Positions 33,430-43,038 are shown, counted from the stretch's first letter. The stretch: 50,273 nucleotides of DNA from Tagaea sp. CACIAM 22H2 (GCA_014444615.1 PVXE01000033.1:1-50273), one strand, 5' to 3'. Notes: a model not told the origin generated them from the letters alone. Translations and numbers: made by a program.

Positions 33430-33445
33430 TCCTACTCTAGTAGGA
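33430..33445. repeat. Short palindrome upstream of the AmpG-like gene
   Basis: TCCTACT (33430-33436) and AGTAGGA (33439-33445) are perfect inverted arms separated by two bases. It lies in the 244-base gap between the divergent PAS and MFS genes, in an AT-richer stretch. It could be an operator for a dimeric regulator; nothing in the window identifies which one. Confidence 0.4.
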
Positions 33446-33480
33446 CGACTTATCAGCCTTCGGATGTTCTGCCCGGATTC

Positions 33481-33496
33481 GTCCGCCCTTGCGGAC
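33481..33496. repeat. Inverted repeat GTCCGC-N4-GCGGAC with a third copy
   Basis: GTCCGC (33481-33486), CCTT, GCGGAC (33491-33496), followed by another GTCCGC at 33503-33508. It lies about 90 bases upstream of the AmpG-like start. It could form alternative hairpins in the leader or act as a protein-binding site. No T run follows, so it does not look like a terminator. Confidence 0.35.
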
Positions 33497-33584
33497 AAAT
33501 CCGTCCGCCGAGCGGTCGATTTCGCGAACGCGGCGAAGACTTGTATGCTTCGGCACTTCGATTCGACCGGCAGTATTTGACCCG

Positions 33585-34898
33585 ATGACCGATTCCGTTT
33601 CCGAAAAGACGCCGTGGTATGCCTCGCTCGCCGTGTACACGCGTCCGCGTTTGCTCGCGGTGCTGTTCATGGGGTTCTCGTCGGGCCTGCCGCTGCCGCT
33701 GACCTTCGGCACGCTCAGCTTCTGGCTGGCGGAATCGGGCGTCAGCCGCGAAGCGATCGGCGCGTTCTCGCTTGTCGGCATGGCTTACACGATCAAATTC
33801 CTGTGGGCACCGGCGATCGATCGCTTGGGCCTCGGGCCGTGGACGCGCATTTTCGGCCGCCGGCGCGGTTGGGCGCTGGCGATCCAAATGGCGCTCGCCG
33901 CCGCGATTTTGTTTTTGGGCTCGACCGATCCGCGTATCGATCCGGCGATGACGGCGCTGGCCGCCGTGATCGTCGCGGTGCTGTCGGCGAGCCAAGACAT
34001 CGTCATCGACGCGTATCGTATCGAGCTTCTCAAGCCCGAGGAGCAAGGGGCGGGGGCCGCAGCCACGCAATTCGGCTATCGCTTCGGCATGATGGCGTCG
34101 TCGGCGGGCGCGCTCTATGCGGCCGAATTCGGCGGCTGGTCGACCAGCTTCGCGATCATGGCGGCGTTGATGGGTGTGGGCGCGCTGACCGTGTTGTTCA
34201 CGCGCGAGCCCGCGCAGTCGGCGAAAACCGGCGCCGAGACGGCGCCGAAATCGATGGCCGCGTGGTTCCAAAGCGCCGTGGTCGGGCCCTTCGCCGATTT
34301 CGCCACGCGCCCGTCCTGGATGCTGATCCTGGTCTTCGTCGTCGCGTATAAATTCGGCGACGCGCTGGCCGGCGTGATGGCCAACGCCTTCTACGTCTCG
34401 ACCGGCTTCACGCGGCTCGAGGTCGCGAATATCTCCAAGATCTTCGGCGTCGCGGCCACGCTGGCGGGCCTCGCGGCCGGCGGCGCGATCGTCCATCGGC
34501 GCGGCGTCTATCAAGCGTTGCTCGTTTGCGGCGTGCTGCAGGCCTTGTCGAATCTGATCTACTGCCTGCAAGCGATCGTCGGGCACGACGTGGCGTTGCT
34601 GGTCGTGACGATCGGTGTGGAGAATTTCACCGGCGGCATGGGCTCGGCGGCGTTCGTCGCGTATCTGTCGGGCCTGTGCAACGTCGCCTACACGGCCACG
34701 CAATATGCGCTGCTCTCGGCCCTCGCGTCGGTCGGGCGCACGACGCTTTCGGCCTGGGGCGGCTGGCTTGCGGCGCAACTCGATTGGGTTTTGTTCTTCG
34801 CCGCGACGACGCTGGCGGCGATTCCCGGCATCGTGCTGGTGATCGTTTTGATGAAGCGCTTTCCCGATGCCGGGAAGCGATCACAGATAAGCGGTTAA
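33585..34898 (+). CDS. AmpG-like MFS transporter
   Basis: 437 residues with about 12 membrane segments. Family features are LLAVLFMGFSSGLPLPLTFG, LSFWLAESGVSREAIGAFSL, YTIKFLWAPAIDR and ASQDIVIDAYRIELL, all typical of AmpG muropeptide permeases and the wider SLC33-like MFS branch. AmpG imports anhydromuropeptides for cell-wall recycling. No ampC/ampR or ampD is near, so the substrate is inferred from family only. The ATG at 33585 has no strong ribosome site. It overlaps the convergent GT9 gene by 18 bases. Confidence 0.88.
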   Translation: MTDSVSEKTPWYASLAVYTRPRLLAVLFMGFSSGLPLPLTFGTLSFWLAESGVSREAIGAFSLVGMAYTIKFLWAPAIDRLGLGPWTRIFGRRRGWALAIQMALAAAILFLGSTDPRIDPAMTALAAVIVAVLSASQDIVIDAYRIELLKPEEQGAGAAATQFGYRFGMMASSAGALYAAEFGGWSTSFAIMAALMGVGALTVLFTREPAQSAKTGAETAPKSMAAWFQSAVVGPFADFATRPSWMLILVFVVAYKFGDALAGVMANAFYVSTGFTRLEVANISKIFGVAATLAGLAAGGAIVHRRGVYQALLVCGVLQALSNLIYCLQAIVGHDVALLVVTIGVENFTGGMGSAAFVAYLSGLCNVAYTATQYALLSALASVGRTTLSAWGGWLAAQLDWVLFFAATTLAAIPGIVLVIVLMKRFPDAGKRSQISG

Positions 34899-35858
34899 AG
34901 CGCTCTCGACCGCTTCCAACGGAATTGCGTCCATCGCTTCGGCGCCGAAAGCTTGCGCGCGGATCACCGTCAAGCGTTGCGCGGCCGGGGCGAATTTCGC
35001 GGGATCGGTCGGGCCGAACAGCGATACAAGCCCCACATCGCCCGCCGCCAGCATATGCCCGCCGCCCGCGTCGTTCGCGACGCCCGCCTTGCAGCGTTGG
35101 GCGAGCGCGATCGTCAGCGCGGGCGAAGTATCGATCCGGCGCGCGATCGCATCTTGGATCGGCAGGATCGCGCCCGGCACCGCGCGGCACGGCGCTTCCC
35201 AGTCGGTCTCGTTGGGACCGAGCTGGAACACCGGCACGATGCCGCGCGCGGCAAGCCGATGCCCAAGTTCCACGAAGCGATCGAGCGGCCAGCATTTCTC
35301 GCGATTGCCCGCACCGGGGGCCAGCACGACGTAAATCTGGCCATCGGGCAGCAGCGTGCGCGCATCGGCGACCGCTTGAGCCGGCAAGCGCAAGGGTGCG
35401 GTCGCGATACTCGGATCGCCGCCCGCCGCTTCGATCAATTGCGAGAGCTGCGCATCCATCGAACGCGGCTTGGCACGGCGCGCGGGTTTGCCGTCGGATA
35501 GAAACCAGCTGGCCGCTCCCGACACGAAGCGTTTATGCCGCACGCGGCGCACGGCGAGGCTGGTCGAAAAACGCCGCTGCGTATCGATCACCAAATCGAA
35601 GTCGCGGCCGCCCAACGGCCGTGTCAGCAAATCGCCCCAGGACGAGCCGAAGCCGGCGTTCTCGATCGTCTCGTCGATCAAGCCGTCGACCAACGGCTTC
35701 AACGTGGTCGCGTAAACGCTCGGACCTTTGCCCGCACACCACACGATTCGCGCGCCCGGCCAATTGGCGCGCAGGCGCCGCGCGAAAGGCAGCTTCAACA
35801 GCCCATCGCCGACCAGATCGAGGCCGACATAGATCAGAATCGAGGAATAACCCGGCAT
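34881..35858 (-). CDS. Glycosyltransferase family 9 (heptosyltransferase-like)
   Basis: 325 residues. The N-terminal half opens with ILIYVGLDLVGDGLLKLPFA, matching the GT9 G-(I/L)GD-L---P pattern. The C-terminal half has VVLAPGAGNREKCWPLDRF and ends with GVANDAGGGHMLAAGDVGLV and LFGPTDPAKFAP, the nucleotide-sugar site of LPS heptosyltransferases. Such enzymes build the LPS core on the cytosolic face. The neighbours give no LPS locus, so donor and acceptor are unknown. The ATG at 35858 is chosen because GT9 similarity begins immediately. Confidence 0.88.
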   Translation of the reverse strand: MPGYSSILIYVGLDLVGDGLLKLPFARRLRANWPGARIVWCAGKGPSVYATTLKPLVDGLIDETIENAGFGSSWGDLLTRPLGGRDFDLVIDTQRRFSTSLAVRRVRHKRFVSGAASWFLSDGKPARRAKPRSMDAQLSQLIEAAGGDPSIATAPLRLPAQAVADARTLLPDGQIYVVLAPGAGNREKCWPLDRFVELGHRLAARGIVPVFQLGPNETDWEAPCRAVPGAILPIQDAIARRIDTSPALTIALAQRCKAGVANDAGGGHMLAAGDVGLVSLFGPTDPAKFAPAAQRLTVIRAQAFGAEAMDAIPLEAVESALTAYL

Positions 35859-35967
35859 TTCCTGGTCTTTAGCACGAGCTGCGGCATTTTCGCGCGCGGC
35901 TCTGTCATACTCCCGACGCCGACGCGAATGGATTATGTTGCGACGCAGCATAGCGCGAGGAACCCGT

Positions 35968-38682
35968 ATGTCGATCCGCAATCTCGATCATATGTTCGCC
36001 CCGAAAGCCGTGGCGCTGATCGGCGCCTCGCCGAAGCCCGGCTCGGTCGGCAATGTGCTCGCGCGCAATCTGTTCGCCGGCGGTTTCCAGGGCCCGATCC
36101 TGCCGGTGAACCCGAAATACCGGTCGATCGAGGGCGTCTACACCTATCCCGACGTGGCGTCGCTGCCGACAGCGCCCGATTTCGCGGTCGTCTGTACGCC
36201 GCCCAAAATCGTGCCGGGCGTGATCGGCGAATTGGCCGCGCGCGGCTGCAAGGCGGCGGTGGTGCTAACGGCAGGATTCGGTGAACTACCCGGCGGCGAG
36301 GGCAAGGCGCTGGAACAGGCGATGCTCGACGCCGCCAAGCCCAATCTGATGCGCATCGTCGGGCCGAATTGCTTGGGTGTGCTCGTGCCCGGTGCGGGGC
36401 TCAACGCCACTTTCGCGCATCTCGCACCGCCCAAGGGCGACCTCGCTTTCGTCACCCAATCGGGCGCGATGGCGACGGCCGTGCTCGATTGGGCGCACCC
36501 GCGCAAAATCGGCTTCTCGCATATGGTCTCGCTCGGCGCGATGGCCGATGTCGATTTCGGCGACATGCTGGACTGGCTCGCCCTCGATGGGCGCACGCGC
36601 GCGATCCTGCTTTATGTCGAAGCGATCACGCATGCGCGCAAATTCATGTCGGCGGCGCGCGCCGCCGCGCGATTGAAGCCCGTCATCGTCATCAAGGCCG
36701 GGCGGCATATGGAAGCGGCGAAGGCGGCCGCGTCGCATACCGGCGCACTCGCGGGATCGGACGCGGTCTACGATGCGGCGTTCCGCCGTGCCGGCATGCT
36801 ACGCGTTTATGACGTCGATGAACTCTTCGACGCGGTCGCCACCCTCGCCAACCCGCCCAAACACGCGGGCGATCGGCTGGGTATCCTGACCAATGGCGGC
36901 GGGTTGGGCGTGCTCGCGACCGACACGTTGATGGATCAGGACGGGCATCTCGCCGATCTCGCGCCCGATACGATCGCCAAGCTCAATGCCGTGTTGCCGA
37001 AAACCTGGTCGCACGGCAATCCCGTGGACATCATCGGCGATGCGCCGCCGGCGCGTTACGCCGCTTCGGTCGAAGCCTTGCTGCAAGACCGCAATCTCGA
37101 TGCGCTGCTGGTGCTGAATTGCCCGACCGCGATCGCGTCCTCGACCGACGCGGCCGACGCGACGATCAAAGCCGCGAAAGGCGCGCGTGTACCCGTGTTG
37201 TCGGCGTGGCTGGGCGACACGCAAAGCGCTATCGACGCGCGCGGCAAATTCGCCGACGCGCGGATTCCGTCCTACGAGACGCCGGACAAGGCGGTGCGCG
37301 GCTTCATGCATCTCGTGCGCTATCGCCGCGCGCAGGAAAGCCTGATGGAAGTGCCCGAAGCTTCGCCCGGCGATCTATGCCCCGATATCGAAACGGCCAA
37401 ACGCACCGTGGCGGCCGCACTCGAATCGGGCCGCGAATGGCTGACCGATCCGGAAGTCCGCGCCGTGCTGGGCGGCTATGGATTCGGCATGCCCAAGGCC
37501 GAAACCGTCGCCGATATCGAAGCGGCGGCGCAAGCCGCAGCACGGATCGGCGGGCGCGTCGCGTTGAAGATCGTCTCGCCGCAGATCCTGCATAAATCGG
37601 ATGTCGGCGGCGTGGCGCTCAATCTCGACGGGCCGGATGCGGTGCGCGTGGCCGCCGCCGCGATGATCGCGCGCGTGCGTGCGAACAAGCCCGGCGCGAC
37701 GATCGCCGGCTTCCTGGTGCAGGAGATGATCCGCCGCCCGCATGCGCATGAATTGATTTTGGGCGCTTCGGTCGACCGGCAATTCGGGCCGGTGCTGCTG
37801 TTCGGCCAAGGCGGCGTGGCGGTGGAAGTGTTGCGCGACACGGCGATGGCGCTGCCGCCGCTGAACGTCAAACTAGCGCGCGACATGATCGCGGCGACGC
37901 GCGTGTCGCGCTTGCTGAAGGGCTATCGCGACCGCAAGCAAGCCGATCTTCCCGCGATCGAACGTGCCCTCGTGCGCTTGTCGCGTTTGATCTGCGAGCT
38001 CGACGCCGTGGTCGAATTCGACATCAATCCGCTGCTGGCCGACGAGGACGGCGCCATCGTGCTCGATGCGCGTATTCGCATCGCCAAGCCGGAGGGTGCG
38101 CGCCAAGGGGCGCGTCAGGGTGCAAGGCTGGCGATCGAGCCTTATCCCGCCGACCTCGCGCGCGACATCGTGCTGCCCACGGGCAAGACCGCGCATCTGC
38201 GCCCGATCCGCCCGGAGGATGCGCCGGGCATCGAGGCGATGATCGCGCGCATGACGTCGGAGGATCGGCGCATGCGCTTCTTCGCGACGATCGAGAAGCT
38301 CACGCGCGAGCAGCTCGCACGCCTGACCCAGATCGACTACGACCGCGAGATGGGCTTGGTCTGCGAAGGCCCGGATGGAATCTGGGGCACGGTGCGCCTG
38401 ACCGCCGACCCAGATCGCGGCCGCGCGGAATACGCCATCGCGCTACGCAGCGATCTGAAGGGCATGGGGATCGGTCTGTTCTTGATGCGAAAGATTCTCG
38501 ACTACGCCAAGGCGCGCGGCATCGGCGTGGTCTATGGCGAAATCCTGCGCGAGAACCGGCCGATGCTGGAAGTCTGCAAGAATCTGGGCTTCGCGGTGAA
38601 GGCCGATCCGGACGCCGTGGACGTCGTCCATGCCGAAATCGCCTTGGCCGATTGGCCGGAAATCGACGCTGCGGCGCGGTAA
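35968..38682 (+). CDS. Pat/YfiQ-like acyl-CoA synthetase-GNAT fusion (protein acetyltransferase)
   Basis: 904 residues (enterobacterial Pat/YfiQ is about 886). Order: CoA-binding domain (about 1-135, with VALIGASPKPGSVGNVLARN), succinyl-CoA-ligase-like domains (to about 455), ATP-grasp (about 480-700), a repeat linker GARQGARQGAR at 710-720, and a GNAT domain (about 725-890, with LKGMGIGLFLMRKILDYAKA and LRENRPMLEVCKNLGF). This architecture belongs to the lysine acetyltransferase Pat, which silences acetyl-CoA synthetase. SHTGALAG contains His257, at the position of the phospho-His in ADP-forming acetyl-CoA synthetases, so activity as a synthetase cannot be excluded. GAGGAACCCGT precedes the ATG. 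Confidence 0.9.
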   Translation: MSIRNLDHMFAPKAVALIGASPKPGSVGNVLARNLFAGGFQGPILPVNPKYRSIEGVYTYPDVASLPTAPDFAVVCTPPKIVPGVIGELAARGCKAAVVLTAGFGELPGGEGKALEQAMLDAAKPNLMRIVGPNCLGVLVPGAGLNATFAHLAPPKGDLAFVTQSGAMATAVLDWAHPRKIGFSHMVSLGAMADVDFGDMLDWLALDGRTRAILLYVEAITHARKFMSAARAAARLKPVIVIKAGRHMEAAKAAASHTGALAGSDAVYDAAFRRAGMLRVYDVDELFDAVATLANPPKHAGDRLGILTNGGGLGVLATDTLMDQDGHLADLAPDTIAKLNAVLPKTWSHGNPVDIIGDAPPARYAASVEALLQDRNLDALLVLNCPTAIASSTDAADATIKAAKGARVPVLSAWLGDTQSAIDARGKFADARIPSYETPDKAVRGFMHLVRYRRAQESLMEVPEASPGDLCPDIETAKRTVAAALESGREWLTDPEVRAVLGGYGFGMPKAETVADIEAAAQAAARIGGRVALKIVSPQILHKSDVGGVALNLDGPDAVRVAAAAMIARVRANKPGATIAGFLVQEMIRRPHAHELILGASVDRQFGPVLLFGQGGVAVEVLRDTAMALPPLNVKLARDMIAATRVSRLLKGYRDRKQADLPAIERALVRLSRLICELDAVVEFDINPLLADEDGAIVLDARIRIAKPEGARQGARQGARLAIEPYPADLARDIVLPTGKTAHLRPIRPEDAPGIEAMIARMTSEDRRMRFFATIEKLTREQLARLTQIDYDREMGLVCEGPDGIWGTVRLTADPDRGRAEYAIALRSDLKGMGIGLFLMRKILDYAKARGIGVVYGEILRENRPMLEVCKNLGFAVKADPDAVDVVHAEIALADWPEIDAAAR

Positions 38683-38779
38683 AATACCGGCCGAAACAAG
38701 CCGCAATAATCCGTGGTGACCCCGGCGGGGGCGGGCTATATATCAGCCCCCAAACCGCGCCAACTACAGGGATTCGCCG

Positions 38780-40177
38780 GTGTTTTCGTTGCAGCCGTTG
38801 ATGATTTCGGGCCGTGAGGTTCTGCCGCTGATCGAAGGCGGTAAAGGTGTCGCCGTTTCGAATGGCGAGAGCTCGGGGTCTTGGGCGAAGGCCGGCGGCG
38901 TGGGCACGTTTTCGGGCGTCAACGCGGACCACACGGACGAAAACGGCAATATCGTCCGCCAGATCTATCACGGCAAAACGCGGCGCGAGCGTCACGACGA
39001 ATTGATCGCCTACGCGATCAAGGGCGCCGTGCATCAGGCGCGCGTGGCGCGCGAAATCGGCGGGCCGAACGCGCGCATCCATATCAATATCCTGTGGGAA
39101 ATGGGGGCGGCCGAGCCGATCCTCGAAGCCGTGCTCGAACAGGCCAAGGGCTTGATCGACGGCGTGACCTGCGGGGCCGGCATGCCCTATCGCATCGCCG
39201 AGATCTGCGCCAAGCACAACGTCTACTACTATCCGATCATCTCCTCCGCGCGCGCTTTCCGCGCGTTGTGGAAGCGCGCCTATCACAAATTCAGCGCGCT
39301 GCTCGGCGGCGTGGTCTACGAAGATCCGTGGCTGGCCGGCGGGCATAACGGCTTGTCGAACGCCGAAGACCCGAAGAAGCCCGAGCCGCCGCTGCCGCGC
39401 GTGGTCGAGCTGCGCCGCCAGATGAACGAATTCGGCCTCAACAACGTGCCGATCGTCATGGCGGGCGGCGTGTGGCGCCTGGACGAATGGAAAGAATTCA
39501 TCGGCAATCCCGATGTCGGACCTTGCGCTTTCCAATTCGGCACGCGGCCGTTGCTCACCAAGGAAAGCCCGATCTCCGACGCGTGGAAGCAGCGCCTTCT
39601 CACGCTGAAGCCCGGCGACGTGCTGCTGCATCGCTTCTCGCCGACCGGCTTTTATTCCTCGGCGGTCAAGAATCCGTTCCTGCTGGAGCTCGAGGCGCGT
39701 TCGCAGCGCCAGATCGCGTATCAGACTCACGCGGTGGGCGAGCACGATATTCCGTTCCCGATCGGCGCACGCGGGCGCACGGTCTATCTCGCCGCGCGCG
39801 ACAAGCTGCACGCCGAAGATTGGGTGCGCCAAGGCTACACCGAAGCGATGCGCACGCCCGACTCGACGCTGATTTTCGTCACGCCCGCAAAGGCCGCCGA
39901 AATCCTCAAGGATCAGGTCGATTGCATGGGCTGCTTGTCGGCCTGCGCGTTCTCCAACTGGGCGCAGAACGAGGAAGGCACGACCGGCCGCAAGGCCGAT
40001 CCGCGCAGCTTCTGCATCCAGAAGACATTGCAGGACATCAGCCACGGCGCCGACGTCGAAAGCCAGCTGATGTTCGCGGGCCACAACGCCTATCGCTTCG
40101 CCAGCGACCCGTTCTACTCGAACGGCTTCGTGCCGACGGTCAAGGAACTGGTCGAGCGTATCGCGTCCGGCCAGTAA
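38780..40177 (+). CDS. NAD(P)H-dependent flavin oxidoreductase (nitronate monooxygenase-like)
   Basis: 465 residues, longer than the usual 320-residue nitronate monooxygenases. FMN TIM-barrel features are GGVGTFSGV near the N-terminus, GVTCGAGMPY, YYYPIISSARAFRALWKRAY and FGLNNVPIVMAGGVWRLDEW followed by FQFGTRPL. The C-terminal region contains C382-MG-C385-LSA-C389, an unusual Cys cluster. The function is not certain; family members oxidise nitronates or act on other flavin substrates. The start is a GTG at 38780 with CAGGGAT upstream. It ends exactly where the convergent GMC gene's stop begins. Confidence 0.8.
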   Translation: MFSLQPLMISGREVLPLIEGGKGVAVSNGESSGSWAKAGGVGTFSGVNADHTDENGNIVRQIYHGKTRRERHDELIAYAIKGAVHQARVAREIGGPNARIHINILWEMGAAEPILEAVLEQAKGLIDGVTCGAGMPYRIAEICAKHNVYYYPIISSARAFRALWKRAYHKFSALLGGVVYEDPWLAGGHNGLSNAEDPKKPEPPLPRVVELRRQMNEFGLNNVPIVMAGGVWRLDEWKEFIGNPDVGPCAFQFGTRPLLTKESPISDAWKQRLLTLKPGDVLLHRFSPTGFYSSAVKNPFLLELEARSQRQIAYQTHAVGEHDIPFPIGARGRTVYLAARDKLHAEDWVRQGYTEAMRTPDSTLIFVTPAKAAEILKDQVDCMGCLSACAFSNWAQNEEGTTGRKADPRSFCIQKTLQDISHGADVESQLMFAGHNAYRFASDPFYSNGFVPTVKELVERIASGQ

Positions 40178-41791
40178 TCAGCGGGCGTCTTCCAGCATCA
40201 TCGCGGCGGCTTTTTCGCCGATCATCAGCGCGGGCGCGTTGGTGTTGCCCGACGTGATCGTCGGCATGATCGATGCGTCGGCGACGCGCAAGCCCTCGAT
40301 CCCGCGCACGCGCAATCGCGCATCGACCACCGCGCCCGGATCGTTATCGCCGCCCATTTTGCACGTCCCCACGGGATGGAAGATCGTCGTGCCGATGCGC
40401 CCCGCCGCTTCGGCCAACGCGGCCGTCTCGACGATCTCGGGCCCCGGGCGGAACTCCTCGGGGCTAAAGCGCTGCAACGCGGGCTGCGCCACGATGCGCC
40501 GCGTGAGGCGGATCGCTTCGGCCGCGACCAGTCTGTCTTCCTCGGTCGACAGGTAATTCGGCTTGATCGCGGGTGCGGCGAAAGGATCGGCGGACTTCGC
40601 CATCACGCTGCCCCGGCTTGCCGGGCGCAAATGGCAGACCGATGCGGTGAAGGCGGGGAAGGGGTGCAGCGGTTCGCCGAACTTGTCGAGCGTCAAAGGC
40701 TGCACGTGATATTCGAGATCGGCGGTGGCGCGCGCGGGATCGGATTTCGCGAAGGCGCCCAGCTGCGATGGCGCCATCGTCAACGGCCCGCGCCGGAACA
40801 ACGCGTATTCCAGCCCCATGCCGATCTTGCCGAATAGGGAGTTGGCGCGCTCGTTCAGCGTCTTCACGCCGTGAACCTTGTAGGCGCAGCGGATTTGCAG
40901 ATGGTCCTGCAAATTGCTTCCCACACCTGTCAGCGCGTGGCGCACATCGACGCCAATGCCGCGCAGATGTTCCGGCGCGCCGATGCCGGACAGCTGCAAC
41001 AGATGCGGCGAGCCGATGGCGCCCGCCGCCAGCACGATTTCGCGCGCCGACGCGCGCGCTTGTTTGTCGCCGTGACGGAACGAAAGCCCCGTCGCGCGCC
41101 GCCCGTCGAACTCGATCGCGGTGGCTTGCGCTCGCGTGACGATACGCAAATTCGCGCGGCCCATCGCGGGGCGCAGGAAGCCCTTCGCCGCCGTCCAGCG
41201 CACGCCGCGATTCTGATTCACCTGGAAATAGCCGCAGCCTTCGTTGTCGCCGCGATTGAAATCGTCGGTCTTGGGAATGCCCGCTTGTTCGGCCGCATCG
41301 CGAAACGCGTCCAAGATGTCCCAGGACAGGCGCATCTCCTCGACGCGGAATTCGCCGCCGCGCCCATGATGCGCGTCGGCCCCGCGCGCATTGTCTTCCG
41401 CGCGGATGAAATGCGGCAGCACGTCGTCCCAGCCCCAGCCGGGATTGCCGAGCTGGCGCCAATGGTCGTAATCGGCGGCCTGGCCGCGCACATACAGCAT
41501 GCCGTTGATGGCGGTGCAGCCGCCCAGCACCTTGCCGCGCGGATAGTTGAGCGCGCGGTTGCCCAGCCCCGCCTCCGCTTCGGTTTTGAAGCACCAATCC
41601 ACGCGCGGATTGCCGTGGGTGTAGAGATAGCCGATCGGGATATGGATCCAGAAATAATCGTCTTTGCCGCCCGCTTCGAGCAGCAGAACGCGATTTTTGG
41701 GATCGGCCGACAGACGATTGGCGAGCACGCAGCCGGCCGAGCCCGCCCCCACGACGATATAATCGTAGGTCCCAAAATCTTCGGCGGTCAT
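40178..41791 (-). CDS. GMC-family oxidoreductase (choline/alcohol dehydrogenase-like)
   Basis: 537 residues. FAD-binding GMC oxidoreductase: DYIVVGAGSAGCVLANRLSA at the N-terminus, YPRGKVLGGCTAINGMLYVR (GMC signature 1), REIVLAAGAIGSPHLLQLSG (GMC signature 2), and the C-terminal TIFHPVGTCKMGG and ADASIMPTITSGNTNAPALM with the catalytic His and Asn positions. Members oxidise choline, polyethylene glycol, alcohols and glucose-like substrates; the substrate is not evident. The ATG at 41791 is chosen over a TTG at 41815. It diverges from the M20 amidohydrolase across 83 bases. Confidence 0.93.
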   Translation of the reverse strand: MTAEDFGTYDYIVVGAGSAGCVLANRLSADPKNRVLLLEAGGKDDYFWIHIPIGYLYTHGNPRVDWCFKTEAEAGLGNRALNYPRGKVLGGCTAINGMLYVRGQAADYDHWRQLGNPGWGWDDVLPHFIRAEDNARGADAHHGRGGEFRVEEMRLSWDILDAFRDAAEQAGIPKTDDFNRGDNEGCGYFQVNQNRGVRWTAAKGFLRPAMGRANLRIVTRAQATAIEFDGRRATGLSFRHGDKQARASAREIVLAAGAIGSPHLLQLSGIGAPEHLRGIGVDVRHALTGVGSNLQDHLQIRCAYKVHGVKTLNERANSLFGKIGMGLEYALFRRGPLTMAPSQLGAFAKSDPARATADLEYHVQPLTLDKFGEPLHPFPAFTASVCHLRPASRGSVMAKSADPFAAPAIKPNYLSTEEDRLVAAEAIRLTRRIVAQPALQRFSPEEFRPGPEIVETAALAEAAGRIGTTIFHPVGTCKMGGDNDPGAVVDARLRVRGIEGLRVADASIMPTITSGNTNAPALMIGEKAAAMMLEDAR

Positions 41792-41874
41792 GACGTAGCC
41801 CCGGTTTGCGCGCAATTCGGATGCGGTTCCATTTTTCAGCCGCTAATCTAGCGCGTCCAGCCGGGGAGCATGCA

Positions 41875-43038
41875 ATGCCGATCGTCAACCGTATCGCCGC
41901 CTTCCACGACGAAATGCGCGCCTGGCGCCGGGATCTGCACGCCAATCCCGAAATCGCATTCCAGGAAAACCGTACGTCGCAGGTCGTCGCGGACAAGCTG
42001 GCGAGTTTCGGCATCGCGGTGCATCGCGGCCTCGCCAAGACCGGAGTCGTCGGCACTTTGAAGGCGGGCAATTCGCCGCGCGCCATCGGCTTGCGCGCCG
42101 ATATGGATGCGTTGCCGATGCCCGAAGCGAACGAGTTCGCCCATCGCTCGCTGAACGCGGGCCGGATGCATGCTTGCGGCCATGACGGCCATACGACGAT
42201 GCTGCTGGGGGCGGCGAAGTATCTTGCCGAGACGAAGAATTTCGACGGCACGATCCATTTCATTTTCCAGCCGGCGGAGGAAAACGAGGCGGGCGGGCGC
42301 GTGATGGTCGAAGAAGGCCTGTTCGAGAAATTCCCGGTCGAGGCGGTCTACGGCCTGCACAACTGGCCGCAGCTCGATCTCGGCAAGTTCTCGGTGCGCC
42401 CCGGGCCGATGATGGCCTCGGCCGATAATTTCGAAATCATGGTGCGCGGCATGGGCACGCACGGCGCCATGCCCCATCGCGGCGTCGATCCCGTCACCTG
42501 CGCCTGCCAAATCGTGTCGGCGCTGCAAACCATCGTCAGCCGCGAGACCAATCCGCTCGACGCGGCCGTGATCTCGGTCACGCAGATCCACGCGGGCGAC
42601 GCCTATAACGTCATCCCCAACGAATGCGTGTTGCGCGGCACGACAAGGGCGTTCGAGCCCAAGGTCCGCGATTCGCTGGAGCCCGCGATGCGCCGCGTGG
42701 CGAGCGGCATCGCCGCCGCCATGGGCTGCGAAGCGACGCTCGACTACCGGCGCAAATACCCGCCGCTGGTCAACGACGCGGCGCATGTCGACGTCGCGGC
42801 GGGGGCGATGGCCGAGGTCGTGGGGGCGGAAAACGTCGCGACCGACGGGGTGGCGACCATGGGGGCGGAGGATTTCGCCTATATGCTGGAAGCCCGGCCC
42901 GGCGCCTATGTCTTTATGGGCAATGGACAATCCGCCTCGCTCCATAACCCGCGCTACGACTTCAACGACGAAGCTTTGCCGGTCGGCGCCTCCTACTGGG
43001 CCAGGCTGGTGGAACGGGTCCTGGCCCGCGCGGCCTAG
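41875..43038 (+). CDS. M20D amidohydrolase (hippurate hydrolase-like)
   Basis: 387 residues. M20-family metallopeptidase/amidohydrolase: MRAWRRDLHANPEIAFQENR at the N-terminus, GLRADMDALPMPEANEFAHR, and metal ligands in HACGHDGHTTMLLGAAKYL and FIFQPAEENEAGGRVMVEEG, then GTHGAMPHRGVDP and the C-terminal GAEDFAYMLEARPGAYVFMG. Such enzymes cleave N-acyl amino acids (hippurate, indole-3-acetyl conjugates). GGGGAGCATGCA precedes the ATG at 41875. It lies next to the GMC gene on the opposite strand and may share a pathway. Confidence 0.93.
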   Translation: MPIVNRIAAFHDEMRAWRRDLHANPEIAFQENRTSQVVADKLASFGIAVHRGLAKTGVVGTLKAGNSPRAIGLRADMDALPMPEANEFAHRSLNAGRMHACGHDGHTTMLLGAAKYLAETKNFDGTIHFIFQPAEENEAGGRVMVEEGLFEKFPVEAVYGLHNWPQLDLGKFSVRPGPMMASADNFEIMVRGMGTHGAMPHRGVDPVTCACQIVSALQTIVSRETNPLDAAVISVTQIHAGDAYNVIPNECVLRGTTRAFEPKVRDSLEPAMRRVASGIAAAMGCEATLDYRRKYPPLVNDAAHVDVAAGAMAEVVGAENVATDGVATMGAEDFAYMLEARPGAYVFMGNGQSASLHNPRYDFNDEALPVGASYWARLVERVLARAA

